Shown here: positions 40,652-51,125 of the stretch, one piece after another
How the letters are laid out: each line of letters begins with the position of its first letter
How positions within the stretch are numbered: the stretch's first letter is position 1
Assembly (NCBI GenBank): GCA_033807695.1
Contig: CM066307.1
Location: 3,472,001 to 3,536,000 of the forward strand
Source: Daedaleopsis sinensis
Taxonomy: Eukaryota; Basidiomycota; Agaricomycetes; Polyporales; Polyporaceae
Direction of reading: 5' to 3'
DNA length: 64,000 nucleotides
The notes under the pieces: generated by a model
Databases searched by the model: none
Told to the model about the DNA's origin: nothing
The model's input: only the letters and a program-made list of their open reading frames with translations
Program-made: the position numbers and the translations under genes

Positions 40652-41524
40652 ACACCCAAACGAGCACGAGATCAGCTACCTAGTAGGGTGCGAGGTGGAG
40701 GACAGGTTCCCGGTGTAGTCGCTCTTCTTCACGTAGCCCGTCGACGATAGACAAGGAAGTTGAGCAACTTCAGATGGAAGTCAAGCAACTTCCGTGGGTG
40801 AGGCTAGTCTGCAAGAGGAGATTTGAAGACGGACGGTCTTCAATTGAGTGTCGACTAGATGATTCTTGGACTCGGACTCGATCTCTGGAGCTACTGCGCT
40901 GCTTTGCTAGGCCGCAATCCCGCTGACTTATATACTGTACAAATCGTCACCAAATAAACTACAACTATCCTACCAATCGTCCAATCATAGGAAACCCTGC
41001 TCCTCCCACGCTCACGTCGCGATCCTCCTCTCCTGAACCCCTACGGCGCACTCCGGTGGTTAGGTAGGTGTTTGCACCGAGCCTATCACGTCGCCGCTCG
41101 ACTTGCATCCGCGGTCACGAGAGCGCTTAGTCTTGTGGCGCGTCACCACGTGATCGCGTCTGAAGTCCATCCGCTCGTCTTCATAGTCCTCAGAAGGCCG
41201 TCCCCCTCACTCCCTTGTCTTCCGTGCCTCTTCCGACGACCTTCGTACCAATTGCTGGACTCCGTGGCGGTCACCTAGACCAGACCCTCAATCGATCGCC
41301 TCCTCTGTCCTGGCTAGAGCTCTGGCGACCTCGGTCAGCCGCCGGCAGCTCGGCATCGGCTCCTTCGACCCTTGGAATGGCATGTCTCCGTACTCGCTCC
41401 TTCGGTAGTCGCTCGCCTTCCTTGTGAAGCCGCTCGTCTTCATACTGCGTGAATTGACTGACGGGCGCGAATAGTGATGGGCTGTGTGGTGTTTCCGGGG
41501 CCTAGCTGGTCCTGAGGCTCATCA
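40618..41524 (-). repeat. Gypsy 5' LTR (907 bp)
   Basis: Contains the element promoter in reverse orientation and the first codons of the gag frame. See the 3' LTR for the three differences. Confidence 0.93.
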
Positions 41525-41656
41525 CCGCGCACCCCGATCGAGCGGATCACGTGCTACAACTGTGGCGAAAAAGGGCACTACCGCTCCACCTGCCCGAAGC
41601 AGGCCGCTCCCGCTGGTGCGCCCGCCGCGTACGCTCGTGCCGAGCACTCGTTATAG

Positions 41657-41874
41657 AAGGAGGGGTCGCACCGTATGTTCCGCCCACTCTATTCCGTTGC
41701 TCCGTTCCGTTGCCCCGCAGATTATTTTTCGCATTTTTTGATTAATTTGGTTTGATAATTCCATTTCATTCCCTTTATCTCACATTGTGTCGCTCATTGC
41801 ACCGTTGCTTGACCTTATCACTCGTCCTATTGTAGCGACTTGCTTGATCGTCTGGTACTACGCTCGAGGGGTCG
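41657..41874 (+). other. 3' untranslated part of the TR-GAG-like element
   Basis: 218 bp between the gag stop and the 3' LTR, with an AT-rich part (about 41720-41780) and a purine run CTCGAGGGGTCG just before the LTR that may be its polypurine tract. No pol sequence. Confidence 0.6.
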
Positions 41875-42160
41875 TGTTGGATATAGGTATTACGATTAGT
41901 CGAGCTCGTACTAGACGGGCCCAGACGCCCGCGATCGCTTAGTCACATTTACTGTATAGTTTGCATTTTTATAGTTTACCCCTAATTAGTCTACCTACTT
42001 ATACCGGCTGATTACGTTGTAATACGTTACGCGATTCACCTCTCGCGCCCATCACTACATCCGTTTTCCCCCCCGGCGCTCTCCGAGGACAATCCGTCCC
42101 GCTCCCGTCTCGCTTGCTCGCCCGCTCGCTCGCTTTCACACTCGTCTCGTAAACTCCACA
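41875..42160 (+). repeat. TR-GAG-like element 3' LTR
   Basis: 286 bp, same ends as the 5' LTR, followed by the duplicated GACAC. Confidence 0.92.
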
Positions 42161-42624
42161 GACACCGTCCTCGTCAACGAAGGGAATGGTGGACCGACTG
42201 GGGTGCAAGGTGTGTCTACTTCTACCCCGCAGTGTTGAGCTTCTATTGAACCTTGGCAGGGTACCGCATTGGCCGTGTGCGGCTCATCTTCACGTTGCCT
42301 CGCGCATTGTGTGCGCAATATCTTCCCGATGTCATGTCGCCTGGCCATCTCGCATACGTCGAGTGGTTCACGGCGTTCACCGCACCTGATCCGGTTCATG
42401 GAATGTACAAAGTCACTCGCTGTCGCGGACCTGGAACTGAACGGGCGCGCTTGGCGAGTGTTATCGAGGTGAAGAAGATTCGTCGCAGTTGTTATCTATT
42501 CCCTGTTGTCCCGCATCCGGGCACTATTGATCGCGAGTGGACTAGTAGCACGGTGCTTGATCTTTGTGATACTTTTTGGGTTAGTCCATTTAGCGACATG
42601 CACGCTTATATGACACTGTTTTAA
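42161..42624 (+). pseudogene. C-terminal remnant of a basidiomycete transposase-like protein
   Basis: Two exons: DTVLVNEGNGGPTGVQ, a 58-bp intron (GTGTGT...GGCAG), then GYRIGRVRLIFTLPRAL, HLAYVEWFTAFTAPDPVHGM, IRRSCYLFPVVPHPGTIDR and WTSSTVLDLCDTFWVSPFSD, ending MTLF at 42624. This block is familiar as the C-terminal end of large multicopy basidiomycete proteins linked to Plavaka/KDZ-type transposons; I recall the pattern rather than a proven domain. Only the last ~145 residues survive, and the TR-GAG-like element sits in codons for FDTVLVN. Confidence 0.6.
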
Positions 42625-43510
42625 GTCTCCAGTTTCGTCCATACATGCTCTAATAATACAAATAGAGTCTCTTATCAGTAAGAAGCAATACCGATGGTCT
42701 AGTAGTAGTTAAGTAGGTACATTATTGGCAGAATCGTAACATATGATCACAAGATAGCATGTTATCATGGAATAGATGCGTGTCCAGTGTCGATAAATGA
42801 CACGATTTAGCAGGGGAGGGTTTTGCAGATGTAGGCACCACCGCGACTGAAGCACGTCAGCTCCAACACTCTCAACTCGGTTTGAGCGTCGGAGCAGGGA
42901 CTATCGGCTTGTGCTTGACACATGACATCAACTTAAGCTGCAGGAACTGCTGATCAGCGAGAACGGCGAAGTCCGGAGGAGTACGAGCACGGAGCCAGTG
43001 GCCTCGGCCACTGGCTCAAGCTTTTAATTTAAAATTCAAGACTGTGAGCAGTGGAATTGTGCTGTGCACCGCCCCTGAAGAGTTCGTCGGGATCACGTCC
43101 TAATAATGGGGTAAAAATTCTGTTTCACCGTAGAAGACCGTAGACCTCCGTAGACTCGGGAGTTCACTCAAGTCAGCGCGTACGGGATGTTGTTGAGACT
43201 ACTTATGTTTGGTTCGAAGGATTTGACTCCGCGATAAGGGGCGGGTAGGGGCGGGTCCCAGCGGCGAGTCTGGTCTTGATTGAGACACTGTGACACTTGC
43301 GAGGAACGAGGAGCACATTAGTGAATTGTAACAAGTATATGTGGAAATATGTGGAAATGAATGCCGAAGTTACATGATGCGATGGACAGGTTGACAGAGC
43401 CACATCCTATCTGAGCACGTCGTGAGAATGCAGAACGGGAACGGCGACATGCGAGTAATGCTCACAGTACAATACAATCGTACAGGCTCCCCCGGTCATC
43501 GAAGCATATG
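42625..43510. other. Intergenic stretch with a palindrome
   Basis: No gene seen. Contains a perfect 12-bp inverted repeat (next entry) and one copy of a GCAGGGGAGGGTTTT motif (about 42811) that recurs at about 44392 and 46403. Confidence 0.45.
42992..43017. repeat. Perfect 12-bp palindrome with 2-base loop
   Basis: GAGCCAGTGGCC, then TC, then GGCCACTGGCTC. A strong short hairpin in noncoding DNA; purpose unknown. Confidence 0.7.
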
Positions 43511-44377
43511 CTAAGCTGCAGCCTTCTTGCAAGATCCCTTGTGGTGAGGCCAATCGCCCTTCTGACACGGCAAGCCAGATGAGCAATACCGCACACCCTT
43601 GCACCTGGAGCAGACAAGAAGCCGGACGTCCCCGCGAGGCGGCCTGCCGCAAAACGCGCAGATATCTTTCCCAAGCTTCTTCCGCCGCTGGTCTTCATCG
43701 TCCAGAACCTTCCACGTTTCCATCCGAACGCCACCCCGCCCCGCGCGTCTCGTATTGTCGACCATTCGCCGCGCGCTCATCCCGTCTGAGTCCAGGACAT
43801 CGATGTTCCCGCCGTGGTCTAGGAACCACTTGAGGGCCGCGGCGGCTTTCCTGACGACCTCCTTGTTCCCCACCTCCCACGTCATGGTGATCTCGTGCGC
43901 GGGGGTGGCGCCGTACCGGTTTCGATGGTTCACGTCCGCCCCGGCATTGTACAGGAGCTGAGCATAATCGGGGTCGAAGGACGGTTTAGTGGAGATGGCG
44001 TGGTTCAGCGCCGTGGAGCCGGAGATGTCTGTTCCGTCCACAGGGACCTGCACGTCTTCGATGAGCCACTTGGCGACTTGGATGTGCTGCGTGCGTCGCT
44101 TTTCGTTGATTATCAGCGACAGGAGCAGTAGGTTATAGACCGGAACGCGCGTCGGTCCCCAGCGTTTGAGGTACATCTCATCGACGGCGGCCACACGTGC
44201 GGCTTCGTCGCTGTCGGACTCGCGTTTGTATCTGTTGAGGCTGTCCGAGTACATTCGCTTGAGCTCGACGAGGTCACCGTTCATGACGGCCCATCCAAAT
44301 GCGTCGAGATCGCGGCGTGGCTCCATGCTGTTTGACGTAAAGTAAGTACGGAGTCTCTGTGATTCTGCACCAGACAA
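43511..44377 (-). CDS. Ankyrin-repeat and MYND zinc-finger protein
   Basis: An intronless frame of 288 residues. The N-terminal half has ankyrin-like helices: DAFGWAVMNGDLVELKRMYS, AKWLIEDVQVPVDGTD, GSTALNHAIS, AQLLYNAGADVNHRNRYGAT, and LKWFLDHGGNIDVLDSDGMS. The C-terminus is a MYND finger with CAFCGRPP, LVCSRCKGVRYC, CQKGDWPHHKGSC and final KKAAA. MYND fingers bind proline-rich partners, so this is a likely protein-interaction adaptor. The Met of MEPRRDLDAFGWAV (44326) is an alternative start. The gene stands alone, with long noncoding DNA on both sides. Confidence 0.88.
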   Translation of the reverse strand: MSGAESQRLRTYFTSNSMEPRRDLDAFGWAVMNGDLVELKRMYSDSLNRYKRESDSDEAARVAAVDEMYLKRWGPTRVPVYNLLLLSLIINEKRRTQHIQVAKWLIEDVQVPVDGTDISGSTALNHAISTKPSFDPDYAQLLYNAGADVNHRNRYGATPAHEITMTWEVGNKEVVRKAAAALKWFLDHGGNIDVLDSDGMSARRMVDNTRRAGRGGVRMETWKVLDDEDQRRKKLGKDICAFCGRPPRGDVRLLVCSRCKGVRYCSSGLPCQKGDWPHHKGSCKKAAA

Positions 44378-47058
44378 TATTTCGTCCCTGTGTCATCAGG
44401 AAAACCCTCCCTTGCTGATTCTCACTAATTTTCGACATTGTGACACTAATTCGTGATACTGTGCTATTTACAACTATTATAACAAAAATGTTGTAAACAG
44501 TTGAGCGACTTAGTACTACTCGAAGAGCCGTATATCTACTGCGCTATTACTTGTGTTATTTCAGCACCAATCAATGACACCGTGTCGCCAGATGTTCACT
44601 ACTGCAAACAGGGTTTTACACAAAAGGCATTGCATTGGGTATTGTGTTCGTACATGGATACTATAGAGCAAATGCTAATGTCGGACGAAACGAAACGGAC
44701 CTGGTTCATTCGCAAATCTCGCTTGCACAGATCGCATCCCCGGTGTCGCCTGCACCGCCCATATGTCCACCCTGCGTCCACAGTCGAGGGATGGCAAGAA
44801 CAGTACGTACCTTGTCGTTTCATACACCCATGCACGGCTGTTGACCGGTATTGCGTGTAGAGGACGTGTTAGGATGTGAGGACGGTGGATGCTCGCCGTG
44901 AATGAGCCGGTTGTCGTGCTGGGCGGGTGTCGATGCACGGTACATAGTGCACTGTGCGTAGAGAACAGTGAGTAGGGCTGTATAGAACGCGAGGGGAGAG
45001 ACGTCGCACTGAAGTGTTGAGAGCACAGTGAGGGTGGATAGAGCGCGAGAGAAGGGTCGAGGTGGAGCGGGGGGTGCAGCCAGTGAGAGGTCTGTGAGAG
45101 TGCGGCGCGCAGACATTTGTAGTAGTGCACGAAAGGCGCGGCCGCACAGCGAGCATCTGGTCGTGCAGGAGGGGCCAGATAGGTGTAGAGCCGCAATGAA
45201 TGGCGGGAAAATGCCAGCGGGACGTCGTGCGGCCTGTGAGGGTGTCCAGCGTGAGCCGAGAGAACGAAAGGCCGGTGCAGCGTGGCAGTAGTTGAAGTTG
45301 AAGTTGAAGTTGAACGTTGAACTTCAACGCGTCGACGGGAACTCGGATGAGCAAGCGCTGGCGCGGCATATTCCGGTCGGAGTCCGAAAGAGGTGCCACG
45401 TCGTTGTGAACCTTCGCAAGGCTGCCGCTCTCCCACTACTTCCTCCTCTTCCTCGTTCTCCCCGACTTAAGTATGTCCCGTAAAGTCTACTCAGGTAGTT
45501 CATCATTTACCAGTACTCGACGCTTTACTGATATGCTGTGCGACCCAGCAGGCTGTTCGCTCTCGAGCAGTCCAATGAATGCAAGGTCGGCGGCACTCGC
45601 CGACTCTCGAGTATGGACTGTGAATCCGTGAACTCTCGGACCCCAAGTATTCCCCGATGGCACGCAGACACTGACTCAGGCCATGATGTACGTCCATGTC
45701 CTCTCTCCTCCCCCCTTCCTCATCTTCAGAGCTACTTCGATGGGTCTTGTATGCGACACTGACCTGCTGTGTTTCATGACTGACATACCAGTCAGCATTG
45801 GAATTAGATGTGTGTGTGTGTCTACAGCCATACAGAGCTTGTCTTGAGGTGCGCTCTTTACCTCTCCTTTCCCCGTGCGTTGACTTACTTGGATAATCAG
45901 CCAGTTCCCGCGGCGCTATAGCTCACTAGGTCAACGGTGAGTTGTCCTAGGCTGTTACACTTTGCTCACTGGGGGCGGCAGATCATCCGCAAGGCTGCCC
46001 CACTTTCTTCCCTTCCGTCTCCCGCCTTGAAGAGCACAGTTGTGCGTCCTTCACAGTATAGTATAACTCGCTCTTTGCAACACCCTTCACACCTGCTCGC
46101 CTCCCCTGTTGTTTCTCCACTTCCCCGTGATGTCGATGTGTAGTATATGTCTTTCTGTACAGTACCATAGTCACAATCAATATTGATTTCAATGAAGCCG
46201 TCAATGGTGGGAAGCATATCGTGAATCTGCGGTGGCAACTGGCGTAAAACATGACAACTAATAGTTAAGAATACGTGCTACTTGAATGCTACTGTGTTGC
46301 TTAATGATACTATTCCTGCTATGTTACAAAGGGACCGATCTAAATCGTACTACTGCACTACTAGGCGATTATTATGACGATTGTGACCATTTATCCCTAA
46401 TATGCAGGGGAGGGTTTTCCTGATGGTCTTTGTTCAGTACAGGTTGATCACATCGGCCAGCCCCATCAGTTCAACGTACGTCTGTAGTAGCTCTCCCAAG
46501 GACCTGAGAATGTGACGGCTGGTGAACACATCATCTATAAAGGGGCGATGAGTCTAACCCACCTTCCCCTCCCGGAGTCGGGTGGCACAACCATCCTCGA
46601 CAATAATTGTTCAAGGTTTGTCGTCATCGTGGGCCAAAAGCTGCACAGAATACGAGAAATTGTGGTCGTGAGTTGTCCTGAGAGCTGGTTGTCTGAAAGC
46701 TGGATTTCAACTGGGTGAGATTTGGGAGTTTCGAATGCGCGCCTAGTACTAATGCTCAACAACGCTTACTAATCCGGCTAATGTTGCGGGTAGCCACTGC
46801 AGCCCACTGTGGACCTCCGAATGCATCACGACGAACCTCATCGTGTTTGCCTATCCCACACAGGAATGTAAGGTATGTAAAGGGATAGTAATCGATACAA
46901 CCCAGGCTAAAGTACATACAATATTCCTCTTGCTACTGGCCCGGGCACTGCCAGTGGATGCCTCTTGATGCTTAAAACTGCAGTATTTGTGTAGCGGCAC
47001 CAACCACCGTGCACGCACGCCAAGGATATCATCAGGAGACTTGCACGAAGAGTATATA
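44378..47058. other. Long intergenic stretch, no convincing gene
   Basis: 2.7 kb. Frames here (for example 44675-45436 on the reverse strand) are low-complexity Ser/His/Pro translations with no family features. A short (GTTGAA)n run lies at 45291-45310 and extends into a palindrome (GTTGAACGTTGAACTTCAAC). Two of the three GGGAGGGTTTT motif copies are here. Confidence 0.45.
45291..45328. repeat. (GTTGAA)n microsatellite
   Basis: Several GTTGAA copies in a row followed by the inverted sequence TTGAACTTCAAC. Confidence 0.7.
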
Positions 47059-48725
47059 TCACTCCTCTGAGACCGTAACCACCATCTTCCCAGTATTGCT
47101 CCCACTGAGCACGTCTAGGATCGCCTGGCCGACATTCTCGAGCCCCTGTACACGGTGTTCGCGGTACTGGAGCTTCCCGTTGGCAACGAGCGCGGGGACC
47201 GTGCCATAGAACTCCTTGTCGTACTTGGCCATGAGCGAGGCACCGAGGAAACCGTGAAGCGTGATCTCGCGCCAGAGCAGGTTCTGAAGATTCTTGACGT
47301 TGTACGGCTCTTTGGTGTTGTATGTGGAGATCATGCCACAGATCTTCGAGAATAAGGGCATAAGAAGCGTGCGATTAGAATTAGGTCGAGATGGTCAGCG
47401 GAGAAGAGGTACAATAGGACTTACGATGAAGTGAGCGTTTTGTGCAGCGTACTCGAGTGCAGCCTCGAGAGATTCTCCGCCTACATTGTCCCAGTAGCTG
47501 TTTCCCGTTCACCTGTTAGAGATGGGCTCGTACTCGCGACGCAATACTCACATGTTGATAGGCCCCTCGCGCTTGAGAACCTCCATCGTGCGCGTCTCCT
47601 TATAGTTGAACACGACGTCGGCTCCCAGCGAGCGCACGAATTCGACTTTCGCATCGGAACCCGCTGATGCAATCACCTTCAACCCGGACAGCTTAGCGAG
47701 CTGGACAACGACGCTATTGCGTAGAAAGGTCATCACGGGAGGACTCGAAGCGCGGCACGAGACCCGTACACAGACGAAGAACTTACGCTCCGACGGCGCC
47801 TGGTATTACGGTCAGCACTCACGAACAATGTCTGCAGAAGTACGTGAGATGGACCTGATGCAGCAGTGACGAACGCGACGTCGCCTTTCTTCAGGACCGG
47901 CTTCGCAAACTCAGTCCATCCGTGGTGAGCGGTTTGACCTGTCACGGTTGGCGTTATCGTCTTGCGAGATGGCTGTGTGGATCGCTCGCTCGCACCTGGC
48001 ATCCCACACACGCCTACGTACGCAGACCACGGGATGTTCTCCTTGTTCTCGATAACGCGCAGCCCCTTGACGGCATCGCCGTTGAATATCGCGTACTGCT
48101 GGAATGCTGCAAGAGTCGACTCCCAAGTTAGCACAACGACAAGAATACCGTGGTTGCGCCAGATCGCTGGTGCTCGGAGCAGCCTATACTCACGGAACAT
48201 TCCGTATACGTGCTCTCCTGCTTTGGTCTTCGGGTTGTCGGATCGAAGGACGACTCCGACGCCGAAGTTTTCCAAGCTAGAAGTCCGAAAGTCTGTCAGC
48301 ACCTAGCATGCGGGTCGATCTAGCTAAAATTAGAGCGAAACACATACGGTTTATCAAGCTCGAAATGACCCTACGAGTTACGACCGCTAGGTGAAATCTC
48401 GATACGTCTCGATAATGCACAGATACTCACAAGCGGGTTCAAAGGGTTCTTCGCCTGCATCTTGTGTCGCAGATAGGGATCGATAGAGAGCACGAGGACC
48501 CTGGTGAGGATCCCACCCTCAAGAGGAACATTATCAAGGTCGACTATCTCAGACTGATCGTAGACCATCGTCTTCCCGGGAACAGGGTAACCTGCAGGTT
48601 CGCGGCAGTGCACGACGTACAGCGTCCAATGAGTATGCATAATATGCAGATCAAATGATGAGTAGCGTCACCGAACCTGAAGGGATCTCCTTGAAAATGA
48701 CAGTGCCGTTCTTGACTGGGGCCAT
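47059..48725 (-). CDS. NADP-dependent MDR-family reductase (alkenal double-bond reductase / PTGR type), copy 1
   Basis: About nine exons. Starts MAPVKNGTVIFKEIPSGYPVPG, then VLSIDPYLRHKMQAKN, ENFGVGVVLRSDNP, GEHVYGMF, ENIPWSAYVGVCGMPG, QTAHHGWTEFAKPVLKKGDV. The cofactor site is FVTAASGAVGAVVVQLAK, spread over three exons including a 13-bp micro-exon. It continues GLKVIASAGSDAKVEFVRSL, YWDNVGGESLEAALEYAAQ, ICGMISTYNT, NLLWREITLHGFLGASLMAK and ends MVVTVSEE. No catalytic zinc ligands are visible, as usual for this quinone-reductase-like branch. These enzymes reduce the C=C bond of enones with NADPH. A TATATATA box lies at 48815-48824. Confidence 0.88.
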
Positions 48726-49523
48726 TTGCGTGTATAAATTTGCGTTGTTGTGTGAAGGGGATCGCTAGGGAATCTGGGCTGCGGAATGTTGAGCTGTTGA
48801 GCCCGCCGTGATTCGTATATATACTGATCAGCCTTAGCTAAGGATGCGAGCATCTGGGGAATCGATAAGCCACCTGAAGTGCCACTGAGGAGACTTGGGA
48901 TATCAATGGAACGACGGAAATGAACAGGATGACTCGCCGGTGTTGAGGAGCATACAGATTATTGCCTAATGGATCTACGAAGGGCCCTGCGGAGCAAAGA
49001 ATGCTAAGTTTTCTAAGCGGCTGTGGTCTATCGACGTCACGTATAAAGCCATGGTCGACAAGTGACTTGTGGCGGACGGGAGTGACGCGGATACTAACGT
49101 CATAGATGCGTACAATAGATACCGTGTGTCGCACGAGCTTAACTCGGAGTGCTCAGCATGGGAGTGTGCCAGCACCAACTTGAAGGCGGTGAGAAACCCG
49201 GACAAAGAGGCCGTTGGAAATTCCGTATTGAGACCTCACTTCGTTGCTAGAGGTTGGCATGTCATGGTACGTGCGCATCAATAACAATGAAGTCAGCAAT
49301 GATGCTTGCGGGTAGAGAAAAACGTCGCCTCACATGTGGGTGATTTGCGAGTGAGTTGGTACGCACTGAACATGAGCGCTGCCAAGGATATAGACCATGC
49401 TCACCATAGCTCGTAACTCCGCATTGACTAGTGACGTCTCGGGCCTGTCGTGGGTTAACTGACCATCAGAGATGACAATCTAGATTCGCAATTCATCCAG
49501 CACGAGATACAACTTGAACCCCG
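48726..49523. promoter_or_regulatory. Promoter region of reductase copy 1 and tail of copy 2
   Basis: 798 bp between the tandem genes. On the reverse strand GTATATATAC at 48815-48824 lies about 90 bp before the ATG of copy 1. No other gene is visible. Confidence 0.5.
48815..48824 (-). promoter_or_regulatory. TATA box, reductase copy 1
   Basis: GTATATATAC about 90 bp upstream of the start codon; same spacing as in the paralogue. Confidence 0.55.
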
Positions 49524-51024
49524 TCAATCGTCCGCGACCACAATCACCATCTTGCCCACGTTCGCCCCGCGCAGGACATCCACGAGCGCTGAGCCCGCGT
49601 TCTCGAGCCCGCGCACCAGGTGCTCGCGATGCTGGAGCTTCCCGCTCGCGACGAGCGCGGGGAACGTCCCGTAGAACTCCTTGTCGTACTTGGCCATGTA
49701 GGACGCTGCGAGGAACCCGTGGAACGTGATCTCGCGCCAGAGCAGGTTCTGCAGGTTCTTCACGTTGTACGGCTCCGCGGTGTTGTATGTCGAGATCATG
49801 CCGCAGATCTGCCGCGCGTGAGGGGTCAGGGCAGGGTGCGCGAGCTGGATGAAGCGGAACGCACGATGAAGTGGGCGCCTTGTGCGGCGTACTCCAGAGC
49901 TGCCTCCAAGGACTCGCCGCCGACATTGTCCCAGTAACTGATAACTTCGTTAGAGACCATCCCGTACGTACGTACACGTAAGATGGCCACTCACATGTTG
50001 ATAGGGCCCTCGCGCTTTAGGACTTCCTTCGTGCTCGTCGTCTTGTAGTTGAACGCGACGTCCGCCCCAAGTGAGCGGATGTACTCGACCTTCGTGTCGG
50101 ACCCGGCGGACGCGATAACCTTTAACCCCGCAGACTTCGCGAGCTGGACAACGGCTCTGCGATGCAACACCGTGAGCATGAGTACAGAGCTGTGTGACCT
50201 GTAAGAGCGGAACTCACGCCCCGACAGCACCTGCGGCCGCGGTGATAAAGACGACATCGCCATCCTTCACGTACGGCTGCCCAAATTCTACCCAACCGTG
50301 GTGCGCGGTTTGCCCTGGGGGTGGCCACATGTGAGTAGGTCCACAGATACAAGAACGTGCGGCAAGGATCGCACCTGGCATGCCGCATATGCCGACGTAT
50401 GCAGACCATGGGATGTTCTCTTTGTTTTGGACCACTCGCACGTCCTTGAGTGCGTCGCTCTTGATGATAGCGTAATGTTGGAAAGCTGTCATAGCAGGAT
50501 ATCAGAAAAGCGTAGATTGATGTGCAGAGGTTGTAGACTCACGGAAGATGCCATATACATGGTCGCCCGGTTTGAAGGCAGAAGATTCAGAACGGACCAC
50601 GACTGCTACGCTGAAGTTCGCTAGCCTGGACGTTCACCACTGTATCAGCATCTACGAACGCAATCACAGGATAGGGTTACCGTGACGCACGGTTCTCCGA
50701 GCTTGAAGTGGCCCTTTGAATCGCGTCAGGATCAGGCTGTAGCTGAGGACGCGAAAAACTCACAAGCAGTTCGAGCGAGTTCTCATCCTGCATCTTGTGT
50801 CGCAGGTACGGGTCAATGGAGAGGACAAGGATCTTGATGAGGATTCCGCCTTGAAGAGGCGCATTGTCGAGGTCGAGGGTTTGCGACTCGTCATAGACGA
50901 CCGTCTTTCCCGGAACGGGGTAATCTGTGTCGTTTGGTTAGTGAATAGTGAGCGTGTTGAGAGCGTAGTTGGTACCAGTAGGAGGCTCCTTGTAGATAAC
51001 GGTGCCGTTCTGAACTGGAGCCAT
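49524..51024 (-). CDS. NADP-dependent MDR-family reductase, copy 2
   Basis: Tandem paralogue with the same exon order: MAPVQNGTVIYKE, YPVPGKTVVYDES, LVLSIDPYLRHKMQ, ENIPWSAYVGICGMPG, QTAHHGWVEFGQPYVKDGDV, FITAAAGAVGA (cofactor site, here in one exon), GLKVIASAGSDTKVEYIRSL, YWDNVGGESLEAALEYA, ICGMISTYNTAEPYNVKNLQ, and ends MVIVVADD at 49524. Most protein positions match copy 1, so the duplication is moderately old and both copies look functional. Its promoter has a TATATA element at 51117-51125, at the same distance as in copy 1. Substrate unknown; an enal or enone is likely from the family. Confidence 0.88.
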
Positions 51025-51116
51025 TGATGTCGTTGAGAGTTGGTTGGGTATTGTTGTAGAAGCGATTGTGGATCGAGATGGTGGATTGCTGGGTGCTGGA
51101 CAGCGGTATCACGTCG

Positions 51117-51125
51117 CATATATAC
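51117..51125 (-). promoter_or_regulatory. TATA box, reductase copy 2
   Basis: GTATATATG about 93 bp upstream of the start codon. Confidence 0.55.

Larger units (their letters stand above)
27731..41524 (-). mobile_element. Ty3/Gypsy LTR retrotransposon with two accessory genes
   Basis: 13.8 kb including a 2.56-kb insertion, so about 11.2 kb by itself. It is inserted in reverse orientation. LTRs of 907 bp (40618-41524 is the 5' LTR, 27731-28637 the 3' LTR) differ at three CpG sites. Target duplication CCGC (27727-27730 and 41525-41528). A TGG-starting primer site follows the 5' LTR and a G-rich tract precedes the 3' LTR. gag and pol read leftward; two extra genes between pol and the 3' LTR read rightward. 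Confidence 0.94.
27115..41656 (+). pseudogene. Copia-type gag of the TR-GAG-like element, split by a Gypsy insertion
   Basis: The first part (27115-27730) starts MAPTIMKLDDTNYAEWSVLM, a typical Copia gag N-terminus, with LEPAQLAHAHHAVASELWTE, RDDQTMAAWIADVRRAAF and VLTGGLPASFEHLVVTLD. The second part (41529-41656) continues RTPIERITCYNCGEKGHYRS and ends AEHSL with TAG. The zinc knuckle is CYNCGEKGHYRSTC. Deleting the Gypsy element and one CCGC copy joins ...AAARAP to RTPIER in frame, giving about 247 residues. The stop comes right after the knuckle, so no pol was ever downstream. Confidence 0.9.
26668..42160 (+). mobile_element. Gag-only LTR retrotransposon (TR-GAG-like), interrupted by a Gypsy element
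   Basis: 286-bp LTRs (26668-26953 and 41875-42160) differ at one base. They are flanked by a 5-bp duplication GACAC (26663-26667 and 42161-42165). Without the inserted Gypsy the element is about 1.7 kb: LTR, a Copia-type gag with zinc knuckle, about 220 bp of spacer, LTR. There is no protease, integrase or RT. It must borrow a polymerase from another element, as described for non-autonomous TR-GAG elements of plants. Confidence 0.88.

Noticed and set aside
44675..45436. Long reverse-strand frame of 253 codons
   Set aside because: Translation is low-complexity Ser/Thr/His/Pro with no family features, and other frames over the same DNA are equally open.
45914..45960. Possible tRNA-like sequence (TAGCTCACTAGGTCAACGG)
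   Set aside because: No matching acceptor stem, anticodon arm or T-loop could be folded from the surrounding bases.
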